From Caulobacter endophyticus (GTDB lineage Bacteria > Pseudomonadota > Alphaproteobacteria > Caulobacterales > Caulobacteraceae): 64,000 nucleotides of DNA. The stretch covers positions 124,001 through 188,000 of the forward strand of contig NZ_JARQWV010000010.1 of NCBI RefSeq assembly GCF_029543245.1, read 5' to 3'. Both the position numbers and the translations under genes were made by a program. The notes beneath the pieces were generated by a model. It made no database searches and was not told the origin of the DNA. It saw only the letters and a program-made list of their open reading frames with translations. Of the stretch, positions 34,369 to 43,318 are shown piece after piece (positions within the stretch are counted from its first letter, which is position 1; each line of letters opens with the position of its first letter).

Positions 34369-36573
34369 TCAGAACTTCCTACGGGCGTTCACCCCGACGG
34401 TGCGTGGGGTCAATCCATAAAGCAGGTCCTGGTACCCGACGTTGCTGTTCTTGTTCATGATCCCCTCGGCGTCGGTGAGGTTGGTCACGAAGGCGTAGAC
34501 GCCCCAGTCCTCGGCCTCGACGCCGGCCCGCAGGTTCACGGTCGAGAAGCTGCCGAACTTGTCGAAATAGACGTAGGTCGGCCGGAAGGTGGAGACCATC
34601 TCGCCGGTATAGGCGTAGTCGGCGCGCAGCAGGCCGTTGAGGCCGGCGACCGGCAGCGGCCAGACGTACTGGGCCGAGGCCGAGGCCGTCCAGTCGGGCA
34701 CGTTGGCGATGCGGTCGCCCTTCTTGCCGGTCGAGCCGTCGACCAGGATGTTGGCGTTGGCCTGATCCTCGGTCAGCTCGGCCTTGGTGTAGCCGATCGA
34801 GCCGTTGAGGGTCAGGCCGTGGATCGGACGGGCCGCGACCTCCAGTTCCAGGCCCTCGATCCGCGCCGCGCCGGCGTTGGTGATGAACTGGTAGAGACCG
34901 TCGGCCGTCATGGCGCTGGTCTGGCGGTCCTTCCAGTCGATGCGGTAGGCGGCGGCGTTGGCCGTCAGCTTGCCGCCCAGCCAAGTGGTCTTCACGCCCG
35001 CTTCGTAGTTCCACAGGCTGTCGGGATTGTAGACCACCAGCGCGCTATTGAGGCCCGGCACGTTGTTGGCCCCGCCCGGCCGGAAGCCCTCGGCCGCCGT
35101 GGCGTAGACCATGACGTCGGAGGTGATCTTGTAGCTGGCGTTGAACTTGTAGACCCAGCCCGAGGCCTCGGCGGTCTGTTCGGAATAGGCGGCCGGCGCG
35201 GCGCCGGTCAGCACGTTCCTCTTGGTGCCGGCGCTGCCGGTGGTCTTGGTGTAGTCGTAGTGGCGCGCGCCCACCGTCAGCGACAGGCCCTCGACCTGCG
35301 GCGGCGTCCAGGTCGCCTCGCCGAACTGGGCGGTCTGCTTGACGCCGGTGTTGACGTAGCGGCCCTGCAGGTACTGCATCGGGCTGTAGGGCTGGCCCGT
35401 GGTCAGGCTGGTCAGCACCGTGTTGCTGTCGATGTGGTCCTTGCGCAGCTCCATGTAGCCGCCGACCGTCCATTGCAGCTGGCCCTCGCCCTTCGACGAC
35501 AGCCGCAACTCGTGGTTCCAGGCGCCCAGATAGGCCGGCTGGTAGCCGATCACCCCGTTGGCGCTGCCGATATAGGGCTTGTACTGCGGAGTGAAGTCGA
35601 TCGTCCGCAGCATGTCGTACTTGTAGTAGGCGCTCGAGGCGGTGACCTCGCCGACCGGGCTAGACCATTTGCCGGTGACGCTGGTCATGTCCATCTCGGT
35701 GTCGAGCGGCAGCTTCACGGCGCTGTCGGTGTTGTAGCCGCCCAGGCGGTCGTACCAGCCTTCCAGGTCGTCGGCCGACGAGTTCTGGTGAACCTTGGTG
35801 ACGACCAGCGAGATGTCGTCGGTGGGCGTGAAGCCCAGCATGGCGCGATAGCCGTCGGCGTGGCTGTCGTTGATGTTCTTGGCGCCGGTGCGGACGTTGT
35901 CGACGAAGCCCGGACGGTCCTCGGTATAGGCCACGATGCGGGCGGCCAGCTTGCCCTCGATCAGCGGGATGTTGCCCATGGCCTTCAGGTACGAGCCACG
36001 CGAACCGCCCTTGGTGGCGCTGGCCTGGCCTTCGATCGAGGCGCCGAACTGGCTGCTGTCGGGCTTGGCGTAGATCACCCGGATGGTGCCGCCCATCGAG
36101 CCGCCGCCGTACAGCGTGCCCTGCGGGCCGCGCAGAACTTCCACCCGCTCGACGTCGAACAGGTTGAGGTCGGCGGCGTTGTTGGCCGGGTCCTGGGTCG
36201 TGCCCGAGGGGCCGGTGACCGAGGTCTCGTCGTAATAGAGGCCGGTGGTGGCCTCGCCCGAGCCCTGCACGCCGCGGATGGTCACGCGGCTTTGGCCCAG
36301 CTGGCCCTGGGTCAGGTTCACGCCCGGCACCGAGCGGAAATAGTCCTGCAGGCCGGTGGCGCCGATCTTCTGCAGGCTGTCGCCGGTGACGGCGCTGATG
36401 CTCATCGGGGTGGTCTGGAGGGTGGTCGAGCGCTTGAGCGCGGTGACGACGATCTCTTCGACGGTCTCGTCGGCCGCAGGCTTGGCGGCAGGCGTCTGGG
36501 CGGCCGCCCCCAGCGGCGCGGCCAGGGCGGCCAGCGCCGCCGTGGAAAGCAGTATCTTGAGGTCGGTACGCAT
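34369..36573 (-). CDS. TonB-dependent receptor
   Basis: 734 residues from ATG 36573, which opens a signal peptide (LKILLSTAALAALAAPLGAAAQ) behind GGGGAA. TonB box region EEIVVTALKR near 40, plug domain with YFRSVPGVNLTQGQLGQSRV and VERVEVLRGPQGTLYGGGSMGGTIRV near 135-160, then a 22-strand-type barrel ending in VNARRKF. The ligand is not evident. It lies downstream of the GH67 gene in the same direction, so a uronic-acid or xylan fragment is possible, but it has its own upstream ATCGATATCGAT element. An inverted repeat separates the two genes. Confidence 0.9.
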   Translation of the reverse strand: MRTDLKILLSTAALAALAAPLGAAAQTPAAKPAADETVEEIVVTALKRSTTLQTTPMSISAVTGDSLQKIGATGLQDYFRSVPGVNLTQGQLGQSRVTIRGVQGSGEATTGLYYDETSVTGPSGTTQDPANNAADLNLFDVERVEVLRGPQGTLYGGGSMGGTIRVIYAKPDSSQFGASIEGQASATKGGSRGSYLKAMGNIPLIEGKLAARIVAYTEDRPGFVDNVRTGAKNINDSHADGYRAMLGFTPTDDISLVVTKVHQNSSADDLEGWYDRLGGYNTDSAVKLPLDTEMDMTSVTGKWSSPVGEVTASSAYYKYDMLRTIDFTPQYKPYIGSANGVIGYQPAYLGAWNHELRLSSKGEGQLQWTVGGYMELRKDHIDSNTVLTSLTTGQPYSPMQYLQGRYVNTGVKQTAQFGEATWTPPQVEGLSLTVGARHYDYTKTTGSAGTKRNVLTGAAPAAYSEQTAEASGWVYKFNASYKITSDVMVYATAAEGFRPGGANNVPGLNSALVVYNPDSLWNYEAGVKTTWLGGKLTANAAAYRIDWKDRQTSAMTADGLYQFITNAGAARIEGLELEVAARPIHGLTLNGSIGYTKAELTEDQANANILVDGSTGKKGDRIANVPDWTASASAQYVWPLPVAGLNGLLRADYAYTGEMVSTFRPTYVYFDKFGSFSTVNLRAGVEAEDWGVYAFVTNLTDAEGIMNKNSNVGYQDLLYGLTPRTVGVNARRKF

Positions 36574-36666
36574 AACATTCCCCAGTGCATGCATGAGAGC
36601 GCCCGCTCTGAAGGCGGGTCGGTCCCCAGGCTGGGGTACGCGGCGAAAATATGTCAACGCTTTTGT

Positions 36667-36693
36667 ATCGATATTATTTGAATCGATATCGAT
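36667..36693. promoter_or_regulatory. ATCGAT-type operator cluster upstream of the TonB-dependent receptor
   Basis: ATCGAT occurs at 36667-36672 and again as the perfect 12-bp palindrome ATCGATATCGAT at 36682-36693, in an AT-rich island. On the minus strand a TTGACA follows about 8 bases downstream, so the palindromes would sit just upstream of a -35 element. The regulator is unknown. Confidence 0.5.
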
Positions 36694-36738
36694 GCCCGCG
36701 GAATGGGCGCTACACCCCCTGCACAGCCAACAACCCCC

Positions 36739-36840
36739 GATCTTCCCCGCGAAGGCGGGGACCCAAGCTGAATTTCAGGATGAAATCTCCACCGGGCCGC
36801 CGCCAACTCGGCTTGGATCCCCGCCTTCGCGGGGAAGATC
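36739..36840. repeat. Intergenic palindromic repeat, type d
   Basis: Perfect 23-base inverted arms at 36739-36761 and 36818-36840, with GATCTTCCCCGCGAAGGCGG at the outside, extended inwards by ACCCAAGC against GCTTGGAT. Each arm also contains the smaller palindrome CCCCGCGAAGGCGGGG. It lies between GH67 and the receptor gene. Confidence 0.85.
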
Positions 36841-36859
36841 GGATGAGGATCGGCACCCC

Positions 36860-39001
36860 TCAGATCCCCGGCGCGTAGGGAAATGCAATCGCCTCGTAGG
36901 CCTCCAGGCTCAGCGGCGGCGGCGCCTCGCCCTTGGGCAGGGGCAGGCCGTTGATCGACTGGAAATAGGCGACCGAAGCGTCGCGCCACCACTGGGCCTC
37001 GCGGTACTGAATGGCCAGGTAGGTCGCCACCTCGCCATGACGCTCGGCGTCGACATAGGGCGAAAGATCCGACCAGGTCGCCTGCATGCCGTCGACCGCC
37101 TTCACCCCGCGCGAATAGCGGATCACCAGTTCGTCCCACAGCGGCCGGCCGGACCTGGTGCGGTAGTCCCACGGCAGGTGGTGGAACCACAGCAGGTCCT
37201 TCTCGTCGACCTTCGACAGATCCGAGAAGGCGGCCGCCACCGGCGGGGCGTACTGGGCCACCGCGTCGCTGCCCTTGGCCGTGCGGTCGAAGCCGATCCC
37301 CGCCTTGTCGGCCTTGTGGTAGTAGACGCTGGTCCAGTCGGCGCGCTCGCCGCCGGCCACCCAGGGCCCTGGACCATAGTGATGGCTGCGCCCCATCAGG
37401 TGGTGCAGGCCCATCGGGGTCATGTAGTCGACCACCGCCTCGCGCGAGCCCATCATCATCTTCACGGCCGGCCCGGTGAAGCGCCTGTCAGGCGTGAAGG
37501 TCATGGCCGCCCAGTCGCGGGCGACAGCCTCCGAAGAGGCTTCCGGATCCCAGGCCAGCCGCCCGAAGGCGTACCAGTTGGCCTGGTCGAACTGCGATCC
37601 GCTCCAGTTGCGGTCGGACCCGATATTGGCCACCCCCGCCATCAGGGTGCGGCTGCAACCATGCAGCTTGCCGTCGACCACCTTGGCCACGGTCGAGCCC
37701 CTACCGGCGGCAAAGGTGTCGGCCTTCAGCACCTCCTCCCACATGGTCCCGAGGTAGGCCAGGTGCGTGGAGAAGCCGAGATATTCCTTGGTGATCTGGA
37801 ACTCCATGCCGAGGTTGGTCTTCGGCATCGCCCCGAACAGCGGGTGGAACGGCTCGCGCGGCTGGAAGTCGATCGCCCCGTTCTTGACCTGAACGATGAC
37901 GTTTTCGGCGAACTGGCCGTCGAACGGCTTGAACTCCGAATAGCCCTGCTTGGCGCGGTCGTCGGGCTGCTCGTGCGAATAGACGAAGGCCCGCCACATC
38001 ACGATCCCGCCGTGCGGCCCCACGGCCTGCGCCAGCATGTTGGCCCCGTCGGCATGGGTGCGGCCATAGTCCTGCGGGCCCGGCTGGCCTTCGGAATTGG
38101 CCTTCACCAGGAAGCCGCCGAAGTCGGGAATGGCCTTGTAGATCTCGTCGGCCTTGGCCTTCCAGAAGGCCCGCACGGCCGGGTCCAGCGGGTCGGCGGT
38201 CTTCAGACCCCCGATCTCGATCGGCGAGGAGAACCGCGCCGACAGATAGACCTTGATCCCGTAGGGTCGGAACGCGTCGGCCAGGGCCGCGGCCTTGGCG
38301 ATATAGGGCGCGGTCAGGCTGTCGGACTTGGCGTTGACGTTGTTGAGCACCGCCCCGTTTATCCCGATCGAGGCGTTGGCGCGGGCGTAGTCGACATACC
38401 GGGGATCCTTGACGTCCGGCAGCCGCCACCAGTCCCAGATCGACTGGCCCGCATAGCCGCGCTCGACGCTGCGATCCAGGTTGTCCCAGTGGTTCAGCAG
38501 GCGGTAGCGGACCTTGGGCGCGTCGAGCAGGTCCAGCCGGTCGACCGCCTGCCGGGTCTGGATCAGCGCCAGATAGCGATAGACGCCGTGCAGCACGCCG
38601 ACGTCGGTGTTGGCGGCGATCACCGTGAGCGGTCGTCCGCCGTCGGCCAGGGTGCGGATGCGGAAGCCCTCGTCCCCGGCCGTTTCGAGCGGCAGCTTCA
38701 GCGCGGCGATCCGGGGTGAGGATTTCGGCGTGCCCAGCAGGATCTCCCCGCCGCCGTCGCGGCGCTCGCCCAGCAGACCGGCCAGGCCCCGTTCGAGCTC
38801 GGCGCGGGCAAGCTTCAGGGTCGGCGTGTCGGCCACGGGAGCGACGGCTCCCACCGAAGCGCGGTAGGCGCCCGCCGCGCTCGCCTCCACCGGCCGATAG
38901 CGGAGCCACAGCTCATGGCCGTCCTCGGCCCGGGCGATCAGCGGCGCCAGCAGCAGGCCGGCGGCCAGGCAGAGCCCTCGAAACAGGTGGCTGGGTCGCA
39001 T
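36860..39001 (-). CDS. GH67 alpha-glucuronidase
   Basis: 713 residues from ATG 39001 with GGGGAG upstream; signal peptide LCLAAGLLLAPLIARA. It cleaves (4-O-methyl)glucuronic acid from the non-reducing end of xylo-oligosaccharides. GH67 blocks are RYRLLNHWDNLDRSVERGYAG near 145, VYLSARFSSPIEIGGL near 230, GFLVKANSEGQPGPQDYGRTH near 280, HEQPDDRAKQGYSEF near 325, MEFQITKEYLGFSTHLAYLG near 375 and TPMGLHHLMGRSHHYGPGPW near 515. The length is that of the family. A palindromic operator lies 93 bases upstream, shared with the divergent manD. Confidence 0.96.
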   Translation of the reverse strand: MRPSHLFRGLCLAAGLLLAPLIARAEDGHELWLRYRPVEASAAGAYRASVGAVAPVADTPTLKLARAELERGLAGLLGERRDGGGEILLGTPKSSPRIAALKLPLETAGDEGFRIRTLADGGRPLTVIAANTDVGVLHGVYRYLALIQTRQAVDRLDLLDAPKVRYRLLNHWDNLDRSVERGYAGQSIWDWWRLPDVKDPRYVDYARANASIGINGAVLNNVNAKSDSLTAPYIAKAAALADAFRPYGIKVYLSARFSSPIEIGGLKTADPLDPAVRAFWKAKADEIYKAIPDFGGFLVKANSEGQPGPQDYGRTHADGANMLAQAVGPHGGIVMWRAFVYSHEQPDDRAKQGYSEFKPFDGQFAENVIVQVKNGAIDFQPREPFHPLFGAMPKTNLGMEFQITKEYLGFSTHLAYLGTMWEEVLKADTFAAGRGSTVAKVVDGKLHGCSRTLMAGVANIGSDRNWSGSQFDQANWYAFGRLAWDPEASSEAVARDWAAMTFTPDRRFTGPAVKMMMGSREAVVDYMTPMGLHHLMGRSHHYGPGPWVAGGERADWTSVYYHKADKAGIGFDRTAKGSDAVAQYAPPVAAAFSDLSKVDEKDLLWFHHLPWDYRTRSGRPLWDELVIRYSRGVKAVDGMQATWSDLSPYVDAERHGEVATYLAIQYREAQWWRDASVAYFQSINGLPLPKGEAPPPLSLEAYEAIAFPYAPGI

Positions 39002-39093
39002 CGCATCTCCCCGTCGATCATCTGGGTCGGCCGTCTTCGCGGCCTGAAGCTGTCGCCGCATGTCCGGCGAGGTGGTCGAGTCTCCGGCACCTT

Positions 39094-39108
39094 ATTGGTC
39101 TGACCAAT
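39094..39108. promoter_or_regulatory. GntR (FadR-type) operator between GH67 and manD
   Basis: ATTGGTCTGACCAAT is a perfect palindrome with one central base and contains TGGTCTGACCA, an exact match to the FadR-subfamily consensus TNGTNNNACNA. A TTGACA (39112-39117) with an AT-rich TTTAAAC downstream is a candidate manD promoter directly beside it. The gntR gene at 40536 has a related site. Confidence 0.75.
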
Positions 39109-39221
39109 GGATTGACAACCTCCCCGCCGCGTTTAAACGAAAGGAGCAAGATCGCTCGCGGGCCGCTCGCCCGCCAAGACCTCGTCGCCGGCCTTACCGG
39201 CGCCGCCGCAGAAAGACGCCG

Positions 39222-40433
39222 ATGCTCAAGATCACCGCCGCCAGGGTCATCGTCACCTGTCCGGGCCGCAACTTCGTCACCCTGAAGATCGAGACCAGCG
39301 ACGGCGTCTACGGCATCGGCGACGCCACCTTGAACGGCCGGGAGCTGGCCGTGGCCAGTTACCTCAACGACCACGTCATTCCCTGCCTGATCGGCCGCGA
39401 CGCCCACCAGATCGAGGACATCTGGCAGTACCTCTACAAGGGCGCCTACTGGCGGCGCGGGCCGGTGACGATGTCGGCCATCGCCGCCGTCGACATGGCC
39501 CTGTGGGACATCAAGGCCAAGGTCGCGAACCTGCCGCTGTACCAGCTGCTGGGCGGGGCCTGCCGCACCGGCGTCATGGTCTACGGCCACGCCAACGGCG
39601 CCAGCATCGAGGAAACCCTCGACAACGCCCAGGCCTATGTAGAGCAGGGTTACAAGGCCATCCGGCTGCAGTCGGGCGTGCCGGGCCTGAAGACCGTCTA
39701 CGGCGTCTCCAAGGACCGCTTCTTCTACGAGCCGGCCGACGCGGCCCTGCCCAGCGAAAGCGTCTGGTCGACCGAAAAGTATCTGCGCAGCGTGCCGCCG
39801 TTGTTCGAAGCGGCGCGAGAAAAGCTGGGCTGGGACGTCCATCTGCTGCACGACGTGCACCATCGTCTCACCCCCATCGAGGCCGGCCGCCTGGGCAAGG
39901 ACATCGAGCCCTACCGTCCGTTCTGGATGGAAGACGCCACTCCGGCCGAGAACCAAGCCAATTTCCGCCTGATCCGCCAGCATACGACGACGCCCCTGGC
40001 GGTCGGCGAGATCTTCAACTCGATCTGGGACTGCAAGCAGCTGATCGAGGAACAGCTGATCGACTACATCCGCGCCACCGTGGTCCATGCCGGCGGCATC
40101 ACCCACCTGCGCCGCGTCGCCGCCTTCGCCGACATGCACGGCGTGCGCACCGGCTGCCACGGGGCCACCGACCTGTCGCCGGTGTGCATGGCCGCGGCCC
40201 TGCACTTCGACCTGTCGATCCCCAATTTCGGCATCCAGGAATACATGCGCCACACGGCCGAAACCGACGCTGTGTTCCCCCACGCCTACAGCTTCGAGGA
40301 CGGCATGCTGCACCCCGGCGAGGCGCCGGGCCTGGGCGTCGACATCGACGAGGACCTGGCCGCCAAATATCCCTACAGCCGCGCCTACCTGCCGGTGGCC
40401 CGCCGCGAGGACGGCTCGATGCACGACTGGTGA
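39222..40433 (+). CDS. manD: D-mannonate dehydratase, enolase superfamily
   Basis: 403 residues. ManD dehydrates D-mannonate to 2-keto-3-deoxygluconate in glucuronate catabolism. Family blocks are [20 protein letters not shown] at the start, [16 protein letters not shown] near 28, [23 protein letters not shown] near 75, [11 protein letters not shown] near 125 and [20 protein letters not shown] near 210 (metal Asp). [13 protein letters not shown] (Glu) near 235 and [13 protein letters not shown] (Glu) near 262 supply the other metal ligands. The C-terminus [19 protein letters not shown] is characteristic. Divergent from GH67 and followed by a GntR regulator. Confidence 0.96.
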   Translation: MLKITAARVIVTCPGRNFVTLKIETSDGVYGIGDATLNGRELAVASYLNDHVIPCLIGRDAHQIEDIWQYLYKGAYWRRGPVTMSAIAAVDMALWDIKAKVANLPLYQLLGGACRTGVMVYGHANGASIEETLDNAQAYVEQGYKAIRLQSGVPGLKTVYGVSKDRFFYEPADAALPSESVWSTEKYLRSVPPLFEAAREKLGWDVHLLHDVHHRLTPIEAGRLGKDIEPYRPFWMEDATPAENQANFRLIRQHTTTPLAVGEIFNSIWDCKQLIEEQLIDYIRATVVHAGGITHLRRVAAFADMHGVRTGCHGATDLSPVCMAAALHFDLSIPNFGIQEYMRHTAETDAVFPHAYSFEDGMLHPGEAPGLGVDIDEDLAAKYPYSRAYLPVARREDGSMHDW

Positions 40434-40449
40434 GATCGCCGATGCGATC

Positions 40450-40460
40450 TTGTCAGACCA
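40450..40460. promoter_or_regulatory. GntR-type operator upstream of the gntR gene
   Basis: TTGTCAGACCA matches the FadR-subfamily consensus TNGTNNNACNA and shares GTCnGACCA with the palindrome at 39094 and the site at 61346. Its place 76 bases before the regulator gene suggests autoregulation. Confidence 0.6.
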
Positions 40461-40535
40461 AATAGCGGCGGCGTCCGACAAGGGTTATGTTATCGGTGAG
40501 GGACCATCGGTTCCGCGCGTCGATTCCAGGAAGCC

Positions 40536-41288
40536 ATGTCGGACAACGTCAAGCTCTACCGCAAGATCGCGGACACCGTCGCCGACGCCATCGAGGCGGG
40601 CCAGTACAAGCTGGGCGACCGCCTGCCGACCGAGCGCGAACTGGCCGAACAGTTCGGCGTCTCCCGCCCCACCCTGCGCGAGGCGATGATCGCCCTGGAA
40701 ATGCTGGGCATGATCGAGGCCCGCCACGGCCTGGGCATCTATGTCACCGGCGACGTGCGCCCCGTGGCCCCGCAAGCCGCCGAGCGCGAGACCGAGATCG
40801 GCGCCTTCGAGCTGATCGAGGCCCGCCGCCTGTTCGAGGGCGAGGCCGCCGCCCTGGCCGCCACCTCGATCACCGAGGAGCAGATCGCCCAGCTGGAGAG
40901 CCTGCTCGAGCGCATGCACGAGGAAGAGGAGATCCGGGGCGAGGACGCCGACCGCGAGTTCCACCTCGTCATCGCCGCGGCCACCGGCAACGGCGCCATC
41001 ATCGCCACGATCGAGAACCTGTGGGACTGGCGCAACCGCTCCGCCCTGGCCCGCAACATCCTGACCCGCGCCCGCGGCATGGGCCTGGAGCCCCGCATCG
41101 CCGAGCACCGCCGCGTGGTCGAGGCCCTGAAGGCCCGCGACCCGGCCGCCGCCCGCCAAGCCATGCGCGACCACCTCGAACGGGTCATCGAGCACCTGCT
41201 GCACGCCACCGAAACCGAGGCGGTCGAGCGCGCCCAGCAGGAAACCAACGCCCGCCGCGACGCCATCGCCAAGCGCGTGGCGATCTGA
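40536..41288 (+). CDS. GntR-family regulator, FadR subfamily (likely uronate-responsive)
   Basis: 250 residues. The N-terminal winged helix (residues 8-75) reads LYRKIADTVADAIEAGQY, KLGDRLPTERELAEQFGVS, RPTLREAMIALEMLGMIEAR. The C-terminal FCD ligand domain has the conserved pattern EIGAFELIEARRLFEGEAA (Arg near 95), DREFHLVIAAATGN (His/metal site near 145) and EHRRVVEALKARDPAAARQAM near 190. It lies just behind manD. Regulators of this group respond to uronates or their breakdown products; three matching operators in the window support control of manD, GH67 and the GH3 operon. Confidence 0.88.
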   Translation: MSDNVKLYRKIADTVADAIEAGQYKLGDRLPTERELAEQFGVSRPTLREAMIALEMLGMIEARHGLGIYVTGDVRPVAPQAAERETEIGAFELIEARRLFEGEAAALAATSITEEQIAQLESLLERMHEEEEIRGEDADREFHLVIAAATGNGAIIATIENLWDWRNRSALARNILTRARGMGLEPRIAEHRRVVEALKARDPAAARQAMRDHLERVIEHLLHATETEAVERAQQETNARRDAIAKRVAI

Positions 41289-41327
41289 CCCGACCCTCCG
41301 CTGGGGAGGGCCGGGAGATCGACCGCG

Positions 41328-42389
41328 TCAGGCCGCGACGTTGCTGAACGTCATGGTGATCACGCCCTTGTCGCCGCCTTCGTCCTCGTTCCAGACGGTG
41401 ACGGTGCGAGAGATGACGCCGTCGCGCGGCACCAGGACGGTGAACTCCAGATCGCCGTCGAGGTCGCTGGTGGACTCGCTGGTGCCCTCGAAGAGCAGCG
41501 CCGTGCCCTGGACCACCACGTCGCCGTTGAGCTTGGCCTGGCCGATCAGCTTCAGCTCGACCCGCATTTCACCGCCGCAGCCCTTCTCCATGACCATGAC
41601 GTCCTGCATCAGGTCGCTGGTCAGAACGGCCTCGTTCTGGCGGTCGGCGCTGGCGCGCTCATCGGACCCGAAGGTCTCGTCGTCGGTCAGCTCCATGTGC
41701 ACGGCGCAGGACAGACGACGGCGGACGTCGGGCGCCCCGTCGCCGCCGATGCCCAGGGGCTTCAGCCCCGGCGTGCCGGTCGAGGCTCCGGGCTGGTAGG
41801 AGGTTGCGGAGGTGGCCGCGCCCAGAGCCGGCGACCATGCGATCTGGCCGCGCTCGAAATTGCTGATCCGGCCGTTGTTGACGCCCAGGTCCAGCTCGTC
41901 CGACACCGGATAGCCCAGGAACGACTTCTCGGCGCCCAGCTGCTTGTACTTTTCGAGGATCAGGCCGTGCACCTCGTGCGCGCCGGTCGTCGGCGACCAA
42001 TAGACCACCCCGCCCTGGAAGGTGGACAGGCGCCCGTTGCCGCCGCCCTGCAGTTCGTCGCTGGTGGGGAAGCCCAGGAAGCTGTTCTCCCAGCCCATGG
42101 CCGCCCACTTGTCGCGGATCAGGCCGTGCACCTCGTGCGCGCCGGTGGGCTGCGACCAGTAGATCGAACCGTGCTGATAGTGCCGGTACCAGCCTTTCTT
42201 GTTGGGCGTGATCGCGTGGCCGATCGTCGCCTTGCCGAGCCAGCCGGCGTCGCCGCCCAGGGCCTGGTGCTTGGCGTTGATCGCCACCACGGGCGCCGAC
42301 AGCAGCGGAAAGCGCGTGGCGATGTTGGTCAGGTCGTTGACCTGGGTGATCTTGATTTTTCCCGGCGCCAGAGTCGCGGTCGAACCCAT
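41328..42389 (-). CDS. LGFP-repeat protein with an unrecognised C-terminal domain
   Basis: 353 residues, no signal peptide or membrane segment. Residues about 38-195 hold three tandem LGFP-like repeats of about 50 residues, each with a W-(Y/S)-P-x-TGAHEVHGLI segment and an end such as SFLGFPTSDE or SFLGYPVSDE, the third ending in AWSPALGA. A Thr/Gly/Pro-rich linker follows (about 200-222), then a beta-rich C-terminal part (about 225-353) with many acidic residues and two Cys (LSCAVHME, KGCGGEM). LGFP repeats are best known from actinobacterial cell-wall proteins. I do not recognise the C-terminal domain; the absence of an export signal is odd for a surface protein. Confidence 0.75.
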   Translation of the reverse strand: MGSTATLAPGKIKITQVNDLTNIATRFPLLSAPVVAINAKHQALGGDAGWLGKATIGHAITPNKKGWYRHYQHGSIYWSQPTGAHEVHGLIRDKWAAMGWENSFLGFPTSDELQGGGNGRLSTFQGGVVYWSPTTGAHEVHGLILEKYKQLGAEKSFLGYPVSDELDLGVNNGRISNFERGQIAWSPALGAATSATSYQPGASTGTPGLKPLGIGGDGAPDVRRRLSCAVHMELTDDETFGSDERASADRQNEAVLTSDLMQDVMVMEKGCGGEMRVELKLIGQAKLNGDVVVQGTALLFEGTSESTSDLDGDLEFTVLVPRDGVISRTVTVWNEDEGGDKGVITMTFSNVAA

Positions 42390-42656
42390 TGTCTCTCTCC
42401 CAGCCCGTTATGGGCGGCGGGACGATACACGTCATGCGCGAATTGTCGCAGCGACGCTCGATCAACATATCGCGCTATGGTTGCGCTTGCATTTTGAGCG
42501 AGCACGACGCCGTCAGGCTTTGAGCCAAGCTTGGTGGATCGGGATACCGCATTGAATTAGCTTCATAATCGTTGATCACCGTCTTCCGGACGCCCTGACT
42601 TTCACCGTCTCGCCCGCCGCCGCCAACATTCCCGTGAACGGACGTGAGACCCAAAC
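42390..42656. other. Intergenic region between the LGFP gene and the TetR gene
   Basis: The two genes diverge here. GC content drops in the middle (around 42540-42600). I see no gene, no repeat and no clear promoter hexamers apart from the operator at 42657. Confidence 0.6.
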
Positions 42657-42671
42657 TAGACGACCGGTCTA
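42657..42671. promoter_or_regulatory. TetR-type operator
   Basis: TAGAC-GACCG-GTCTA is a perfect inverted repeat with a 5-base centre, 21 bases before the ATG of the TetR-family gene. Similar TAGACCGGTCTA-type sites are used by NemR-like TetR regulators, so autoregulation is likely. Confidence 0.75.
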
Positions 42672-42691
42672 TTATTTCCTATATGGGAGTC

Positions 42692-43285
42692 ATGACCGCC
42701 CGCAAGAAATCCGAGATCACCCGCGAACACACCCTGGCCGTGGGCCGCGAGCTGGTGCTGCGCCAGGGCTTCGGCGGCATGGGCCTGAAGGAGCTGCTGG
42801 ACGCCAGCGGCGTGCCCAAGGGCTCGTTCTACTATTACTTCGCCTCCAAGGAGGCGTTCGGCTGCGCCCTGCTGGAGGACTACTGCGCCGAATACGGGGC
42901 CAAGCTGGCCGCCCTGTTCGACGCGCCCGGCAGCGGCCGCCAGCGCCTGATGGCCTACTGGAACGTCTGGCTGGACGGCGACACCGCCTGCGGCATGGCC
43001 GACCGCTGCCTGGTGGTGAAGCTGGGCGCCGAGATCTCCGACCTCTCGGAAGACATGCGGCGGATCCTCGACACCGGGGTCGAGCGCCTGGTGCGCCGCA
43101 TCGCCGCCGTCATCGTCGAAGGCCGCGACGACGGCTCCCTGCCCGGCTCAGGCGATCCGGTCGCCACGGCCCGGGCGATGTACGCCCTGTGGCTGGGCGC
43201 GGCCATCCTGGCCAAGCTTTCCAAGGACCAGGCGCCCCTGCGCGAGGCGCTGGCCACCACCGAGATCCTGCTCGCGGCCGCCTGA
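42692..43285 (+). CDS. TetR-family transcriptional regulator
   Basis: 197 residues from ATG 42692; ATG 42683 is possible. The helix-turn-helix reads VGRELVLRQGFGGMGLKELL, DASGVPKGSFYYYFASKEAFG near residues 15-55, with the typical SFYYYF motif. The C-terminal part (MAYWNVWLDGDTACGMADRC) resembles the NemR/AcuR-like branch that senses electrophiles through Cys residues; Cys is present in ACGMADRCLVVK. It precedes an oxidoreductase by 33 bases and has a palindromic site right upstream. Confidence 0.88.
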   Translation: MTARKKSEITREHTLAVGRELVLRQGFGGMGLKELLDASGVPKGSFYYYFASKEAFGCALLEDYCAEYGAKLAALFDAPGSGRQRLMAYWNVWLDGDTACGMADRCLVVKLGAEISDLSEDMRRILDTGVERLVRRIAAVIVEGRDDGSLPGSGDPVATARAMYALWLGAAILAKLSKDQAPLREALATTEILLAAA

Positions 43286-43318
43286 GCCGCGCCCCTCACA
43301 ATAACAAGGAGAAGACCC

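Noticed and set aside
33574..36681. A 1035-codon open frame on the plus strand over the amidohydrolase and receptor genes
   Set aside because: It runs through two well-supported minus-strand genes and a palindromic repeat, so it cannot be a real protein.
41293..41308. CCCTCCGCTGGGGAGGG as a terminator of gntR
   Set aside because: Short stem, no T-run; it could be a worn arm of the intergenic repeats, so I do not list it.
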